Assembly (NCBI GenBank): GCA_903919185.1
Contig: CAIXHF010000007.1
Span: 87,428-151,427 of the forward strand
Origin: an uncultured Opitutia bacterium
Lineage (GTDB): Bacteria; Verrucomicrobiota; Verrucomicrobiia; Opitutales; UBA953
DNA length: 64,000 nt
Direction of reading: 5' to 3'
Part shown: positions 17,050-26,856 of the stretch, one piece after another
Layout: each line of letters begins with the position of its first letter
Numbering within the stretch: the first letter of the stretch is position 1
Made by a program: the position numbers and the translations under genes
Notes under the pieces: generated by a model
What the model was told of the DNA's origin: nothing
Database searches by the model: none
What the model saw: only the letters and a program-made list of their open reading frames with translations

Positions 17050-19605
17050 ATGGACAAGGACAAGAATAACAACAATTTCACGCCCCGCGCCCGTAAGGTC
17101 GTGGAGCTCGCCCGGGCCGAAGCGCGCCGATTCAACCACAACTACGTCGGGACGGAGCACATCCTGCTCGGCCTGATCAAGTTGGGTGAAGGCGTGGCCG
17201 TCAATGTCCTCGGCCGGATGGGCCTCGACCTGAAGAGTGTCCGCTCTGCCGTCGAGAAGCAGGTGGGCCAAGGGCCGGAGGAAGCTAAGGCTCCCGACAC
17301 CATTCCGCTCACGCCGCGTGTGCAGAAGGTCATGGCTCATGCCGTGACGGAAGCCCGCAGCCTCGGTCACGCCTACGTTGGCACCGAACACATCTTGCTG
17401 GGCCTCCTGAAGGAAGGGGAAGGCGTCGCTGCCCGTGTCCTCCAGCAGCTTGACGTCGACCTCGAGCGCTGCCGCAAAGAAATCCTCGCCGACATCGACC
17501 CCAACGCTTCCGTTGAGGGCGAAAGTAAGTCGGAAGACACTCCGCCGGAGGAGAAGTCCGATGGCGAAGATACGCCGCCGCCGCGTCGCTCCGGCGAAGA
17601 AAGTGGGCGCCCCGGTCGGGGCGAGCGTCTCTCGTTGCTGAAGACTTTTGGCCGCGACCTCACCGAGATGGCCCGGGCCGGCGAACTCGACCCGGTCATC
17701 GGTCGAAAGGAAGAAATCCGCCGGGTGGTGCAGATCCTCTGCCGCCGGACGAAGAACAACCCTGTCCTCATCGGCGAAGCTGGCGTCGGTAAGACTGCCA
17801 TCGTCGAAGGCTTGGCCCAAGAAATCGCCTCCGGCATTGTTCCGGAAATCCTGCTCGACCGCAAGGTCGTGACGCTGGACCTCGCCCTCATGGTCGCAGG
17901 CACCAAGTACCGCGGCCAGTTCGAAGAGCGCATCAAGGGAATCATGGATGAGATCAAGCGCGCTAAGAACATCATCTTGTTCATCGACGAAATGCACACC
18001 ATCGTGGGTGCAGGTGCGGCCGAAGGCGCGATGGATGCCTCCAATATCCTCAAGCCGGCGTTGTCCCGCGGTGAAATCCAGTGCGTCGGTGCGACGACCT
18101 TGTCCGAATACCGTAAGCACATTGAGAAGGACGCCGCTCTGGAGCGTCGCTTCCAGTCCGTGAAGGTGGACGATCCGTCGCCAGACGACGCGGTGCTCAT
18201 CCTGCGTGGTATTCGTTCGAAGTACGAAGACCACCATAAGTGCGAATACACCGACGCCTCCATTGAGGCCGCGGTTCGCCTCTCGCACCGTTACATCACT
18301 GCCCGCCATCTCCCAGATAAGGCCATCGACGTGATGGATGAAGCCGGCGCCCGCGCCCGTATTCGTTCGCTGAACCTACCGCCTGAGCTCGACAAGGCTC
18401 AGGCTGATATCGACGCAGTCGTGCTCCAGAAGGAGGACGCTTCCCGTCACCAGAAGTTCGAGGAAGCCGCCAATCTGCGCGACCAGGAGAAGAAGCTCCG
18501 CGCCAAGCGCGAGAAGATGCTCGAAGAGTGGCGCAAGAAGCGCGACGAGAAGCGCATCATCGTCGACGAAGATGAGATGCTCCACATCGTCGCCGATTGG
18601 ACGGGCGTCCCGCTCAACCGCATGGAGAAGAAGGAGACCCAGAAGCTCCTCGACCTCGAGACAGACCTGCAGGGTAGCGTCATTGGTCAGGAACGAGCCT
18701 GTGAAGTCATCGCCCGCGCGTTGCGCCGCTCCCGCGCCGACCTGAAGGACCCGCGTCGTCCGATTGGTTCTTTCCTCTTCCTCGGCCCGACCGGCGTCGG
18801 TAAGACGCTCTTGGCCCGCACCCTCGCAGAGCGTATGTTCGGCGAGAAAGAAGCGATTATCCAAATCGACATGTCCGAGTACATGGAGAAGTTTACGGTC
18901 TCCCGTATGATCGGTTCGCCGCCTGGTTATGTCGGCCATGACGAAGGCGGCCAGCTGACTGAACAGGTCCGCCGGAAGCCATACTCCGTGGTGCTCTTCG
19001 ACGAAATCGAAAAGGCCCACCCCGACGTCATCCAGCTGCTCTTGCAGGCCTTGGAAGACGGTCGCCTGACCGATTCGCTCGGCCGCGTGGTCGATTTCCG
19101 TAACACGATTATCATCATGACGTCCAACGTTGGCGCTGATGTGCTGCAGCGTAATAACTCCGTGGGCTTTGATGTCGGCGTGGATTCCACCCGTGACTAC
19201 GAGAAGCTTAAGGAGCGCATCATGGAAGAGACCAAGCGCGCCTTTAAGCCAGAGTTCCTCAATCGCCTCACCGATATTATCATCTTCCAGCAGCTCGCGA
19301 AGACGCACATGACCAAGATCGTCGACATCGAAGTCGCCAAGGTCGCCAAGCGCCTCCTCGACCTCGGCGTGAAGCTGGTTGTCAACGAAGCCGCCCGTGG
19401 ATACCTCGTCGATAATGGTTGGGACGAGAAGTACGGTGCCCGCCCGCTCCGCCGCGCGGTCGAACGCCTCCTCGAAGATCCGTTGGCCGAATCCATCTTA
19501 CGAGACGACTATAACAAGGAAGAGCCGGTCATCGTCTCGGTGGGCGAGAAGGGCCTAGTCTTCACGCAGAAGAAGTCGGGTGCTGATACCGAGCCCAAGG
19601 CTTAA
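17050..19605 (+). CDS. clpC: AAA+ unfoldase ClpC
   Basis: The 851-aa Hsp100 protein feeds substrates to ClpP. It has two N-terminal Clp repeats (about residues 8-150), a charged linker rich in Glu, Ser and Pro (about 150-195), AAA1 with GEAGVGKT (about 245), and a UVR-containing middle domain ([15 protein letters not shown], about 470). AAA2 has GPTGVGKT (about 578), with a VGF loop near 706 that matches the ClpP-docking tripeptide. UVR plus VGF marks ClpC rather than ClpA or ClpB. The mcsA/mcsB pair 9 kb downstream probably supplies arginine-phosphorylated substrates. The gene overlaps the next ATG by one base. Confidence 0.96.
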   Translation: MDKDKNNNNFTPRARKVVELARAEARRFNHNYVGTEHILLGLIKLGEGVAVNVLGRMGLDLKSVRSAVEKQVGQGPEEAKAPDTIPLTPRVQKVMAHAVTEARSLGHAYVGTEHILLGLLKEGEGVAARVLQQLDVDLERCRKEILADIDPNASVEGESKSEDTPPEEKSDGEDTPPPRRSGEESGRPGRGERLSLLKTFGRDLTEMARAGELDPVIGRKEEIRRVVQILCRRTKNNPVLIGEAGVGKTAIVEGLAQEIASGIVPEILLDRKVVTLDLALMVAGTKYRGQFEERIKGIMDEIKRAKNIILFIDEMHTIVGAGAAEGAMDASNILKPALSRGEIQCVGATTLSEYRKHIEKDAALERRFQSVKVDDPSPDDAVLILRGIRSKYEDHHKCEYTDASIEAAVRLSHRYITARHLPDKAIDVMDEAGARARIRSLNLPPELDKAQADIDAVVLQKEDASRHQKFEEAANLRDQEKKLRAKREKMLEEWRKKRDEKRIIVDEDEMLHIVADWTGVPLNRMEKKETQKLLDLETDLQGSVIGQERACEVIARALRRSRADLKDPRRPIGSFLFLGPTGVGKTLLARTLAERMFGEKEAIIQIDMSEYMEKFTVSRMIGSPPGYVGHDEGGQLTEQVRRKPYSVVLFDEIEKAHPDVIQLLLQALEDGRLTDSLGRVVDFRNTIIIMTSNVGADVLQRNNSVGFDVGVDSTRDYEKLKERIMEETKRAFKPEFLNRLTDIIIFQQLAKTHMTKIVDIEVAKVAKRLLDLGVKLVVNEAARGYLVDNGWDEKYGARPLRRAVERLLEDPLAESILRDDYNKEEPVIVSVGEKGLVFTQKKSGADTEPKA

Positions 19606-19952
19606 TGTCGGGTCGCTTGGTCACTGCAGGGCTCCTGGGCGCGACCGCGGTCGCCCTCGGGGCCTTCGGTGCCCACGGACTGAAAGACCGCTTGGCCCTC
19701 ATTCCCGAGGCCGCTGGCTGGTGGCAGACCGCGACGTTCTACTTGCTATCGCACGCGTTGGCCGTCGGGGCAATCGCCTCGCCCTCGGCTTGGCCCGCTC
19801 GCCTCTGGTCGGCGGGAGCGTTAATCTTCGCCGCAACCTTATATGCGATGGCCTTGGGCGCACCGCGTTGGCTCGGTGCCATCACGCCGCTGGGTGGCAC
19901 GCTGCTGATTGCCGGCTGGCTAAGCTTAGCTTGGGTCGCGCGCCGCCGCTAA
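19605..19952 (+). CDS. DUF423 small membrane protein
   Basis: The 115-aa protein has four hydrophobic segments and the DUF423 signature near the N-terminus (ALGAFGAHGLKDRL, residues 16-29). The function is unknown. The start overlaps the clpC stop by one nucleotide (TAATG), so it is translated from the clpC mRNA. Confidence 0.85.
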   Translation: MSGRLVTAGLLGATAVALGAFGAHGLKDRLALIPEAAGWWQTATFYLLSHALAVGAIASPSAWPARLWSAGALIFAATLYAMALGAPRWLGAITPLGGTLLIAGWLSLAWVARRR

Positions 19953-19968
19953 GCCTTGCCACGAGGTT

Positions 19969-19997
19969 TTGACTTCCCCGGTTCGACAGGTTGGGAT
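19969..19997 (+). promoter_or_regulatory. Promoter of the GYF-domain gene, predicted leaderless
   Basis: TTGACT at 19969-19974, 17 bp, TGGGAT at 19992-19997, then 5 nt to the ATG at 20003. The -10 box is weak but the -35 and spacing are good. It supports the start at 20003 over the in-frame codon at 19991. Confidence 0.45.
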
Positions 19998-20002
19998 GCT
20001 GT

Positions 20003-20458
20003 ATGCCCCATTACCACGTCAGCCGTGCAGGTGAGCAACTCGGTGTCTTTCCGCAGGAAGATGTGCTGGCGAAGCTTAGCCGTGGCGAGTTACTGCCCAG
20101 TGACCTTGCCTGGGCGGAAGGTATGTCTAGCTGGCAGCCGTTAGCCTCGCTCTTTCCTCCATCCCATGGTGTCCCGCCGCCCGTGCCCCCCGCGTCGGTG
20201 GATTACGCTCTTTCCATGGTCCTTCCGATTAACCGCTCGGGCTGGGCCATCGCTGCGGGGTACTTGGCGTTATTCTCGGTCCTCTGCTTGCCGGCGCCGT
20301 TCGCACTCTTTTGTGGCATCATGGCCCTGCGTGACCTGAAGCGTCAGCCGCACCTCCAAGGCGCCGGCCGGGCCTGGTTCGGTATCGTCATGGGGGCCAT
20401 CGGCACGCTGTTTTTCGTGCTGGCCTGTGCAAGCTTCGTACTCAAGGGGCTTAGATAA
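20003..20458 (+). CDS. GYF_2-domain and DUF4190-like membrane protein
   Basis: The 151-aa protein starts with a GYF_2-like domain (about residues 1-50: EQLGVFPQEDVLAKLSRGEL, then WAEGMSSWQPL). A Pro-rich linker follows, then two membrane segments of the DUF4190 type (LALFSVLCLPAPFALFCGIMA and IVMGAIGTLFFVLACASFVL). Such proteins are common in PVC bacteria and Bacteroidota; GYF_2 is thought to bind proline-rich partners. The physiological role is unknown. It overlaps the next ATG by one base. Confidence 0.75.
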   Translation: MPHYHVSRAGEQLGVFPQEDVLAKLSRGELLPSDLAWAEGMSSWQPLASLFPPSHGVPPPVPPASVDYALSMVLPINRSGWAIAAGYLALFSVLCLPAPFALFCGIMALRDLKRQPHLQGAGRAWFGIVMGAIGTLFFVLACASFVLKGLR

Positions 20459-20751
20459 TGACGCCCGCTGAGTTAAAACAATCGGCCCTGAAGGATGCGC
20501 GACCTCCGGTTGGTTTAAACGATGCCGCAGTGTCTCTTTGGTATCTCAAGAAGGGCGATTGGGAGAAGTCTCATAATATCGCGCAGGATATGGATGATGA
20601 CCATGGCGCATGGATCCATGCGCTCCTACACCTCGTCGAAGGCGACCTCAGCAACGCCCGCTATTGGTTTGCGGAGGCGGGCCGTCCGGCGGTGAAGCCC
20701 GCCCAGTCCGATGCCCTCTGGGACGAAATCGCCACGGATGTCTTGGCCTAG
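20458..20751 (+). CDS. Small conserved-looking protein of unknown function
   Basis: The 97-aa soluble acidic protein has a TPR-like helical feel (LWYLKKGDWEKSHNIAQDMD, then WIHALLHLVEGDLSNARYWFAEAGR), with Trp and Tyr at regular places. No catalytic motif is visible. It overlaps the GYF gene by one base (TAATG), so the pair is coupled. A function in handling partner peptides is possible but not shown. Confidence 0.65.
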   Translation: MTPAELKQSALKDARPPVGLNDAAVSLWYLKKGDWEKSHNIAQDMDDDHGAWIHALLHLVEGDLSNARYWFAEAGRPAVKPAQSDALWDEIATDVLA

Positions 20752-20764
20752 TCTTTCGCTCCGC

Positions 20765-20792
20765 TTGCATCTGGTCAGACTCCGCTTACGGT
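20765..20792 (+). promoter_or_regulatory. Promoter of the glutathione peroxidase gene, predicted leaderless
   Basis: TTGCAT at 20765-20770, 16 bp, TACGGT at 20787-20792, then 6 nt to the ATG at 20799. The layout matches the argS promoter (TTGCCG, 16 bp, TACGGC, 7 nt). Confidence 0.5.
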
Positions 20793-20798
20793 TTCGTC

Positions 20799-21338
20799 AT
20801 GCGCCTCTTCCTTGCCTTAGCTACCTTTCTAACCCTTTCCATGCACGCCGCCGAATCCCCCAATCTACTAACCATTCCACTCAAGGACATCGACGGGAAG
20901 GAGATGACCCTCGCGGCTTACCAGGCCAAGGTCGTCTTGGTCGTCAACGTTGCTAGCGAATGTGGTTATACCGCCCAATACGAAGGCCTCGAGGCTCTCT
21001 ACCGCAAGTACAAGGCCAAGGGCCTCGTCATCGTCGGCGTGCCTTGTAATGACTTTGGTGGCCAAGAGCCTGGCACCGAGGCGGAGATTAAGAAATTCTG
21101 TTCCAGCCGTTTCCAGGTCACTTTCCCTCTGACCAGTAAAGTCAGTGTGAAGGGCAAGGCCGCCCATCCCTTGTTCGTCGCGTTCACGGGTAAGGAAGCT
21201 GGCCACCCCGGTCCCGTGTCTTGGAACTTCAATAAGTTCCTCGTTGGAAAAGACGGCAAGCTGCTCGCCCGCTTTGATTCGTCCGTTGCGCCGGAGTCGG
21301 CCGAACTTCAAGCCGCGATTGAGAAGGCGCTTAAGTAA
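20799..21338 (+). CDS. Glutathione/thioredoxin peroxidase with signal peptide
   Basis: The 179-aa protein has a signal peptide (RLFLALATFLTLSMHA), so it works in the periplasm. The peroxidatic residue is Cys55 in ASECGYT, encoded by TGT rather than a selenocysteine TGA. Gln89 (FGGQEPG) and Trp142-Asn143 (SWNFNKF) complete the tetrad. Most non-animal members use thioredoxin rather than glutathione. The start at 20799 follows from the signal peptide and the promoter; an open frame extends upstream to 20610 but lies in the preceding gene. Confidence 0.92.
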   Translation: MRLFLALATFLTLSMHAAESPNLLTIPLKDIDGKEMTLAAYQAKVVLVVNVASECGYTAQYEGLEALYRKYKAKGLVIVGVPCNDFGGQEPGTEAEIKKFCSSRFQVTFPLTSKVSVKGKAAHPLFVAFTGKEAGHPGPVSWNFNKFLVGKDGKLLARFDSSVAPESAELQAAIEKALK

Positions 21339-21352
21339 GCCTGCCTGACGTC

Positions 21353-22105
21353 TTAAACTGGCCAGAGCAGCTTGGCGATTAACGCCAAGACAACCACGAG
21401 GAAAGCCCTGCGGATGAGCCCGGCGCCGTGCTTGAGTACAAGCCCAGTGCCGAGTCGCGCGCCGATGAGTTGGCCGCCGACCATCGCCAAAGCGACCCAA
21501 GGGGCGACGTGTCCGAGCCAAGCAAACACCACGAGTGAACCGAGGTTACTCGCGAGGTTCACGACCTTGGTGAAGGCGTTGGCGCGCGTGAGTTCCTGGC
21601 CCAGCAGGGTCACCAAGACCAGAATCCAGAAGGCTCCCGTGCCTGGTCCAAAGAACCCATCGTAGAAGCCGAGCGTCAGGCCGAAGATCCACGAGAAAAG
21701 AACGGCATCCATCCGCGCGCGGGTTGTCGTCGAGCCCAGCCGTGGGCTGGCGATCACATACACGACCACCGCGAGGAGCATCCAAGGAATCGCTTTCTTC
21801 AGGGCATCGTTGCCGACGAGCGTGAGGACGTAGGCCCCGCCCATAGAGCCGAGAAAAGAAAGCAGTGCGGCCAGCCGAACCTCTGCCCATTGGACGAGTC
21901 CGGCCTGCGCATAGCGGCTCACAGCGATAGCGGTACCAAAGGAACTCTGGGCCTTGTTCGTCCCGAGCGCCAACTGTGGAGGCAGTCCCGCCCAAAGTAA
22001 GGCCGGTACGGTGATGAGCCCGCCGCCGCCGGCAATGGAGTCGATGAACCCGCCCAGGAGCCCCGCTCCGAAGAGCAGCACGTAGACGTGAGGGGCGAGG
22101 TCCAT
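21353..22105 (-). CDS. TSUP-family (TauE/SafE) anion exporter
   Basis: The 250-aa membrane protein has about eight segments. It carries the family signature GGFIDSIAGGGGLITVPALL near the N-terminus and the second-half copy GFYDGFFGPGTGAF. TSUP proteins move sulfite, sulfonates or other organic anions. No sulfur genes are nearby, so the substrate is open. It is convergent with the peroxidase gene and has its own promoter. Confidence 0.9.
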   Translation of the reverse strand: MDLAPHVYVLLFGAGLLGGFIDSIAGGGGLITVPALLWAGLPPQLALGTNKAQSSFGTAIAVSRYAQAGLVQWAEVRLAALLSFLGSMGGAYVLTLVGNDALKKAIPWMLLAVVVYVIASPRLGSTTTRARMDAVLFSWIFGLTLGFYDGFFGPGTGAFWILVLVTLLGQELTRANAFTKVVNLASNLGSLVVFAWLGHVAPWVALAMVGGQLIGARLGTGLVLKHGAGLIRRAFLVVVLALIAKLLWPV

Positions 22106-22111
22106 AGCTAG

Positions 22112-22140
22112 GGCATAGGTCGATGGCGGGTTTGGGTCAA
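22112..22140 (-). promoter_or_regulatory. Promoter of the TSUP exporter gene, predicted leaderless
   Basis: Reading the minus strand: TTGACC (22140-22135), 17 bp, TATGCC (22117-22112), then 6 nt to the ATG at 22105. Confidence 0.5.
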
Positions 22141-22189
22141 CGCGCTCATTTCGGCTTTATACAGGTAGCCCTAAGCATACGCTCTCCCC

Positions 22190-22732
22190 ATGACTCCCCA
22201 GCCCTCTCCGACGTCACGCGTCCGGCTCGGCTTATTGCTGGGATTAGTCTTCACCCTTGGTGTTGTGTTAGTCGGCCTACGCTTCCTTGGTCGACGCGCT
22301 GAGATTGCTACGCCGGTGGCGAAGCCGACGCAGGCATCTTCCGCACGACGTCAGGTGAGTGCCATCCCGCGCAGCTCTGCATCCCTTCAGTTAGACGAGA
22401 CAAAGAACGTTTGGCCAGATGCCCCGGAGGTCACGCCGACGTCGTTGCGGCGCTTGGACGACCAAGTTTTCGAAAAGGTATTAGCCATGGCTACGGAAAT
22501 GCAGCTCGCTGACACGACCAGATTTTTAGGCTTTTCCGCGCGCGCGGAAGTCGTACTGGACGCGATGTTGAAGGAGCCCCGTTTCATCGAAATGAGAGCC
22601 ATCATGGAACAGCAGGAGGAGCGCTGGCCGTCGGCGGACACCGCGGAGCGGGCGCAGGTCATGGTGGCAAGGCGGGTCGGGTACGACGAACTGTTGGCCG
22701 AAGCACGTGTGCGTCTGGCGGCTTTACGCTAG
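22190..22732 (+). CDS. Single-pass membrane protein of unknown function
   Basis: The 180-aa protein has one membrane helix (LGLLLGLVFTLGVVLVGLRFLG, about residues 11-32) and a mainly helical periplasmic part. I recognise no family. The C-terminal half is rich in Glu, Arg and Ala (MIEQQEERW-like helices). It lies between the TSUP exporter (divergent) and the FAD oxidoreductase. Confidence 0.6.
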   Translation: MTPQPSPTSRVRLGLLLGLVFTLGVVLVGLRFLGRRAEIATPVAKPTQASSARRQVSAIPRSSASLQLDETKNVWPDAPEVTPTSLRRLDDQVFEKVLAMATEMQLADTTRFLGFSARAEVVLDAMLKEPRFIEMRAIMEQQEERWPSADTAERAQVMVARRVGYDELLAEARVRLAALR

Positions 22733-22748
22733 CGAATAGAGGCGAATA

Positions 22749-22776
22749 TTGACTCACCCAACCCTGCGCCTAGGGT
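22749..22776 (+). promoter_or_regulatory. Promoter of the FAD oxidoreductase gene, short leader
   Basis: TTGACT at 22749-22754, 16 bp, TAGGGT at 22771-22776, then 11 nt to the ATG at 22788. The upstream in-frame TTG at 22749 is the first base triplet of this -35 box, which argues against using it as a start codon. Confidence 0.5.
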
Positions 22777-22787
22777 GCCGTCACCCC

Positions 22788-24443
22788 ATGCTTTCCGTCG
22801 TTACTCGTGGCCGTCTTTTCTTCCGTCTTATCTACGGGCTGGGCCTATTTGCCTGGTCGGCTCAGTTGGCTGCCGTGGAACCTCCCGCGGCCTTCGACGT
22901 CTGTGTCTACGGTGGTAACGCGAGTGGGGTGATGGCCGCATGTGCCGCCGCGAAGGAAGGTGCGAAGGTCATTGTGGTCGAACCAAGCCGATGGTTGGGC
23001 GGCATGACGGGCGGTGGCCTGATGCATATCGATTGGGGCAGGGAAGAAGCCGTCAGCGGCTCGACCCGTCCGATCTTAAAGAAGGATTACAAGGATGCCC
23101 AGTACCGCGCGGCCTTTGCCGAGATGCTTAAGTCCGCTGGCGTCACCGTGCTCTTTGAACACCGAGTCAGTGCGGCCCTGAAGGTCGATGGCGTGATTCG
23201 CTCGATCGACTTGGACCTCGCCCCTTTCGACGAATACGGCTGTCCCCCGGCGAAGCCGACGAAGGCCCTGGATCGTACCATCAAGGCCAAGGTCTTCATC
23301 GATTGTTCCTATGAAGGCGACCTGATGGCGCGTGCTGGCGTCGCCTATGCCTTTGGACGTGAGGCCAAGTCGGCCTACGGCGAGAGCCTGGCGGGCGCCC
23401 AGCCGCCGATGTCGGTCTACGCAATCAGTCCTTATGTAAAGGTGGGCGATTCGCTGAGCGGCCTGCTCCCTGGCCTGCAGGCGACGCCGGTCGCGCCAGT
23501 CGGCGAGGCGGATAAACTAACGATGGGCTATGGCTTCCGGTGGCGCTTCGTCTTCAAAGGCGAGAGCCTCCCAATCGAGCCGCCGGCGAACTACGACCCT
23601 AAGCAGTTCGAACTTTACCGCCGGGCCTTCCAGCATGGAGTCGATATTTTATCTGGGCGCGTGTTGCGCGGCCAGTTGGACGGCTGGGAAAAGAGCGGAG
23701 GCCGCGTCTATTCCGGCGGTGCCGGCAATCTCGCCCGCGCCTTGTTTGCCCCGACGAACTACGGCCATAACGCGAGTTACCCGGATGGCGATTATGCGAC
23801 CCGTGCTCAGATTTGGAAGGAACAGCAGGATTTCGTCCGCGGCATGACGCATTTCTTGCGCACCGATCCCAGCGTCCCCGCTAAGCAGAAGGAAATCGCT
23901 CTCAGTGCCGGGCTCGAGAAAGGCGCGTTCGACGACACCAAGGGCTATCCGCATCAGCTCTACGTCCGGGAGGCACGTCGCATGGTCTCGGATTACGTCG
24001 TCACCCAAAAGGATATGGAAGGTAAGGCGGCGCCCGCGGATTCCGTTGGCCTTGCCTCCTATGGTGTCGATGAATGGCCCTACGCCACCGTCGCGCTCGA
24101 CGGAAAAGTCGCCCTCATGGGCGGTTACTATTCGATGCTTTATCTCGAGGAGAAGAACCGTGGCATTTACCAGATTCCGTACCGTTCGATCGTCCCAAAG
24201 AAGGCCCAGTGCGAAAATCTCTTGGTGCCAGTCTGTGTTTCCGCTAGCCACATTGCGATGACCTCCATTCGCATGGAGCCCGTGTGGATGATCCTCGGAG
24301 AGTCAGCTGGCGTCGCCGCGGCGATGGCCGTGAAGTCTGGGCAGGCGGTGCAGGACGTACCTTATGCCGACCTGCAACCTAAGTTGCGGGCCTTGTATCA
24401 GAAGCTAGATATCCCGAAGAAGAAGGAACCTACGCAGAAGTAG
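22788..24443 (+). CDS. Secreted FAD-dependent oxidoreductase (FAD_oxidored family)
   Basis: The 551-aa protein has a signal peptide ([20 protein letters not shown]). A dinucleotide fold follows, [20 protein letters not shown], with the acidic end [14 protein letters not shown]. The family (PF12831) is expanded in Planctomycetes and Verrucomicrobia near glycan-degradation genes; most members have no proven substrate. C-terminal elements [15 protein letters not shown] and [19 protein letters not shown] are typical. The stop overlaps the convergent 2Fe-2S gene by 14 bp. Confidence 0.85.
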   Translation: MLSVVTRGRLFFRLIYGLGLFAWSAQLAAVEPPAAFDVCVYGGNASGVMAACAAAKEGAKVIVVEPSRWLGGMTGGGLMHIDWGREEAVSGSTRPILKKDYKDAQYRAAFAEMLKSAGVTVLFEHRVSAALKVDGVIRSIDLDLAPFDEYGCPPAKPTKALDRTIKAKVFIDCSYEGDLMARAGVAYAFGREAKSAYGESLAGAQPPMSVYAISPYVKVGDSLSGLLPGLQATPVAPVGEADKLTMGYGFRWRFVFKGESLPIEPPANYDPKQFELYRRAFQHGVDILSGRVLRGQLDGWEKSGGRVYSGGAGNLARALFAPTNYGHNASYPDGDYATRAQIWKEQQDFVRGMTHFLRTDPSVPAKQKEIALSAGLEKGAFDDTKGYPHQLYVREARRMVSDYVVTQKDMEGKAAPADSVGLASYGVDEWPYATVALDGKVALMGGYYSMLYLEEKNRGIYQIPYRSIVPKKAQCENLLVPVCVSASHIAMTSIRMEPVWMILGESAGVAAAMAVKSGQAVQDVPYADLQPKLRALYQKLDIPKKKEPTQK

Positions 24444-24789
24444 GCCCGGCAAACCGCAAGTCCGCCACGACACGCCCGCCCACCAAGTGCTCTTGGATGA
24501 TACGGTCAAGGTTCTCGGGTGTGCAGTCGCGGTACCACACGCCTTCTGGGTAGACCACGGCGATGGGCCCTTGCACGCAGACCCGAAGGCAATCTGCTTT
24601 GGTGCGCTGGATACCGCCGCGGCCATCGAGGCCGAGTTGCTTCAGCCGCGTCTTCAGGTGCTCCCAGGAGCGGACGGCGAGTTCACCGCCGCAGCAGGTT
24701 TGCTCCGTTGACTTCACGCACAAGAAGAGGTGTCGCTTCGTGTGGTCGAGTCCGAGGGTCTGGGCCAGCTCTGTGGAAGTCGGGCCCAT
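24430..24789 (-). CDS. Thioredoxin-like [2Fe-2S] ferredoxin
   Basis: The 119-aa protein has cysteines at 24 (HLFLCVK), 32-33 (TCCGG), 67 and 71 (ADCLRVC). This is the C-x8-C ... C-x3-C pattern of thioredoxin-fold 2Fe-2S ferredoxins. It ends with GVWY, usual for the family. The start at 24789 follows the exonuclease stop by 5 bp; the longer frame to 24858 overlaps that gene. Partner enzyme unknown. Confidence 0.85.
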   Translation of the reverse strand: MGPTSTELAQTLGLDHTKRHLFLCVKSTEQTCCGGELAVRSWEHLKTRLKQLGLDGRGGIQRTKADCLRVCVQGPIAVVYPEGVWYRDCTPENLDRIIQEHLVGGRVVADLRFAGPTSA

Positions 24790-24794
24790 ACGGG

Positions 24795-25478
24795 TTATTC
24801 GAAGCGCGGGATGATGCCGTCCTTCTCGAGCTTCAGGAACAGCTCGCGGCTGAACCAAGCATCGTTGGCGGCGTAGATAATCTGCTTACGGGCGAAATCG
24901 GCATCCTTCTTGTTCTTGCTGTTCACCGCGAACGGGAGTTCCCAGTGGGAGCACTGCACGCTCTTCGATTTCTTCATCTGTAGCCCGAGGTAGATGGCGG
25001 CGAGCGCCCGGAGACCCGTGTTGATGACGCCGGCACGCTTAGTGAAGTCAGAGACATCAATGAAGCCGGGGGCGTCGAAGGGCGCGCGTTCCTGGAGGTG
25101 ACGCACGTCATCACGGACCGCGACCCCGACCTTGGCCTTACGCGGGTTGCAGAGTAGCGGGAATATCACCGGGACCCCGCCGCACTCATCGAGGCGGAAG
25201 ATGAAAATCTTTTCGGCACCAGCCAGCTGGAGGATGGAAGGTAAGTAAGTGATTCCGCGGGTATGGGAGGGCCGGGTCTCCGTGTCGAAGCCGAGGACGC
25301 GTTCCTTGGAAAGGTGCTTCACGGCCCGTTCGGCGTCCTGCTCGTTCTCAATTACCTCCGTATGGCCGTCCCATTGGCCGACGGGGAGCGTGGCGATCAA
25401 ATCGTCGGTAAAACGCAGCCCGCGGGCGGGCTGTTGGCCTGTTTGACCCTCTTCGGGGCTGTCTGCTGACTCGTCCAC
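24795..25478 (-). CDS. DEDDy 3'-5' exonuclease, RNase D-like single domain
   Basis: The 227-aa protein has the four acidic residues of the DEDDy fold: Asp65 and Glu67 (GFDTETRP), Asp124 (VRDDVRHL), and Asp206 with Tyr202 (YAANDAWF, the YxxxD motif). It lacks HRDC domains, so it is shorter than RNase D and resembles the small nuclease-only forms. Likely substrates are structured RNA 3' ends or DNA ends. It is cotranscribed with the 2Fe-2S gene. Confidence 0.85.
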   Translation of the reverse strand: MDESADSPEEGQTGQQPARGLRFTDDLIATLPVGQWDGHTEVIENEQDAERAVKHLSKERVLGFDTETRPSHTRGITYLPSILQLAGAEKIFIFRLDECGGVPVIFPLLCNPRKAKVGVAVRDDVRHLQERAPFDAPGFIDVSDFTKRAGVINTGLRALAAIYLGLQMKKSKSVQCSHWELPFAVNSKNKKDADFARKQIIYAANDAWFSRELFLKLEKDGIIPRFE

Positions 25479-25543
25479 AGGGGGAAAGCAAAGGCATGCC
25501 CGCCCATTGGCAACCAGAGACTAGGACTGTTGGGAAAAAAGCG

Positions 25544-25572
25544 TTGACCGTGCCCTTTGAGCCACCTTTGTT
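25544..25572 (+). promoter_or_regulatory. Promoter candidate for tRNA-Ala
   Basis: TTGACC at 25544-25549, 17 bp, TTTGTT at 25567-25572. Transcription would start about 10 nt before the tRNA 5' end. The -10 box is poor. Confidence 0.35.
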
Positions 25573-25588
25573 AACCATCCCATTTCAA

Positions 25589-25664
<76 letters not shown>

Positions 25665-25670
25665 TTAAAA

Positions 25671-25708
25671 AACCGGCCGTCTTCTCACGAAGGCGGCCGG
25701 TTCCTTTG
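25671..25708 (+). terminator. Terminator after tRNA-Ala
   Basis: AACCGGCCG and CGGCCGGTT form a perfect 9-bp outer stem, extended inside by CTTC/GAAG, and are followed by CCTTT. A run of A residues precedes the stem, so it may act on both strands and also close the convergent gene at 25731. Confidence 0.75.
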
Positions 25709-25730
25709 GACGGAGTTTGGAGCCCGTGGG

Positions 25731-26762
25731 TTACTTAGCTAGGTGGCTCAGGATCGTCTGGCAGTCATTGCTGAGGCGCAACTCCATGACCAAAGTCTCC
25801 CGGTTGACCTTCTCGATGGAGTCAGCCGCGTTCTGCAGGTGCTTCTTCAGGGCAAGGTTGTCATTGCGGGACGCTTTCGCGTCGGGCTTTTCGGCCAACT
25901 CGCCAGCCATGACCTCATATTTGCGCAACATGGTGACCAAGGCCTTCCGGTCATCGGGGGCGCGGCGGAGCATCGCCCAGGTGGTCTTGGCTTTGACGCC
26001 GCCTTCGGCGAGAAGGCGGAAGTAGCCGATAGCGGCAAAACTCTTCTTCTCGGCTTCGTAGTCTTTCTTAGCATTTTCCTCGAAGGTCTTAAACTGTTCG
26101 GGGCGCTGAGTTGTTTTTGCCGGATTATTGGTGGTGCCGTTCTTGGACTTCTGCGAAGTGGCCTTCGCCTTGTCTGTTTTCTTGGCTTCAGGTTTCTCAG
26201 ACTTGTCCGCCATCTCCTTGTCCGCTTTGTCAGACTTGTCCGCCATCTCGGCCTTTTCCTTGGCTTCGGGGGCAGGTTTGCTGGCGGCCTTCAGTTCGCT
26301 GAAAGTCTTCCAGAAGGTTGCCTCTTCGATTTCGCCTTCTTTGAGGATGAAGTCGACGTTGGTGATCTGAACGCCCTTGAGGCCATCGAGCATCGAGACG
26401 GAGAGGTTGCGAAGGAGCGACTTCGTGTCGGTCGGCGTGGCCTCCTTGGCGAAGGGGTCTTCTTCGGGCTCCGTTGCTTTCTTCTTCTTTTCCATCGCCT
26501 CTTCCTTAGCGGGTTTCAGGAGCAGCTCGCGTTCAGCCCAGACCTTCGGGGAATTCTTCTTCGTCCATTCTTGGTCAAGGTCGTCCCACTTATAGGTGAG
26601 CACGGAGTCTTTGCCGGGGACTTGTACGGTGATCGTGTCCTCATCTTGGGTGACGTATTCGAACGTCACGATGTTGCCGCCCTTGCGGAGCTGGACTGGT
26701 TCGGCGGTCAGCACGATGGCGGCCAGGAGTAGGAGGAGGGTTAGAGGCTTCACGGGTGTCAC
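25731..26762 (-). CDS. Secreted Lys/Glu/Ala-rich protein of unknown function
   Basis: The 343-aa protein has a signal peptide (LTLLLLLAAIVLTAEP) and a small beta-rich N-terminal part (residues about 22-70). Its middle is a low-complexity region (about 165-230) with repeats such as MADKSDKADKE and MADKSEKPEAK. The C-terminus is helical with many conserved-looking Leu and Arg. It is probably a periplasmic spacer-type protein. I recognise no family. It stands alone between the tRNA terminator and the acp terminator. Confidence 0.65.
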   Translation of the reverse strand: MTPVKPLTLLLLLAAIVLTAEPVQLRKGGNIVTFEYVTQDEDTITVQVPGKDSVLTYKWDDLDQEWTKKNSPKVWAERELLLKPAKEEAMEKKKKATEPEEDPFAKEATPTDTKSLLRNLSVSMLDGLKGVQITNVDFILKEGEIEEATFWKTFSELKAASKPAPEAKEKAEMADKSDKADKEMADKSEKPEAKKTDKAKATSQKSKNGTTNNPAKTTQRPEQFKTFEENAKKDYEAEKKSFAAIGYFRLLAEGGVKAKTTWAMLRRAPDDRKALVTMLRKYEVMAGELAEKPDAKASRNDNLALKKHLQNAADSIEKVNRETLVMELRLSNDCQTILSHLAK

Positions 26763-26800
26763 TTAGCAATAATACTGTCGGGTGTCTGGACGGGGGCAAA

Positions 26801-26840
26801 TAAAGAAGGAGGCCACCCGGTTGGGTGGCCTCCTTCTTTA
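26801..26840 (-). terminator. Perfect 18-bp terminator after acp
   Basis: TAAAGAAGGAGGCCACCC pairs perfectly with its complement across the loop GGTT. On the minus strand the stem ends CTTCTTTA followed by TTT. This stops the ketosynthase-ACP transcript 17 bp after the acp stop. The length and perfection of the stem are unusual compared with the other terminators here. Confidence 0.85.
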
Positions 26841-26856
26841 GCAGGGTGGGAGCGTC

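Noticed and set aside
17014..18309. 431-codon open frame opposite clpC
   Set aside because: It lies fully inside clpC on the other strand, has no family motifs and follows from G+C-rich codon use. The same holds for long frames opposite infB (31285-32898) and ettA (34514-35740).
20610..20798. Longer start of the glutathione peroxidase
   Set aside because: It would overlap the preceding gene and bury the signal peptide; the promoter at 20765-20792 fits the start at 20799.
20961..20963. Selenocysteine at the peroxidase active site
   Set aside because: The active-site codon is TGT (cysteine), not TGA.
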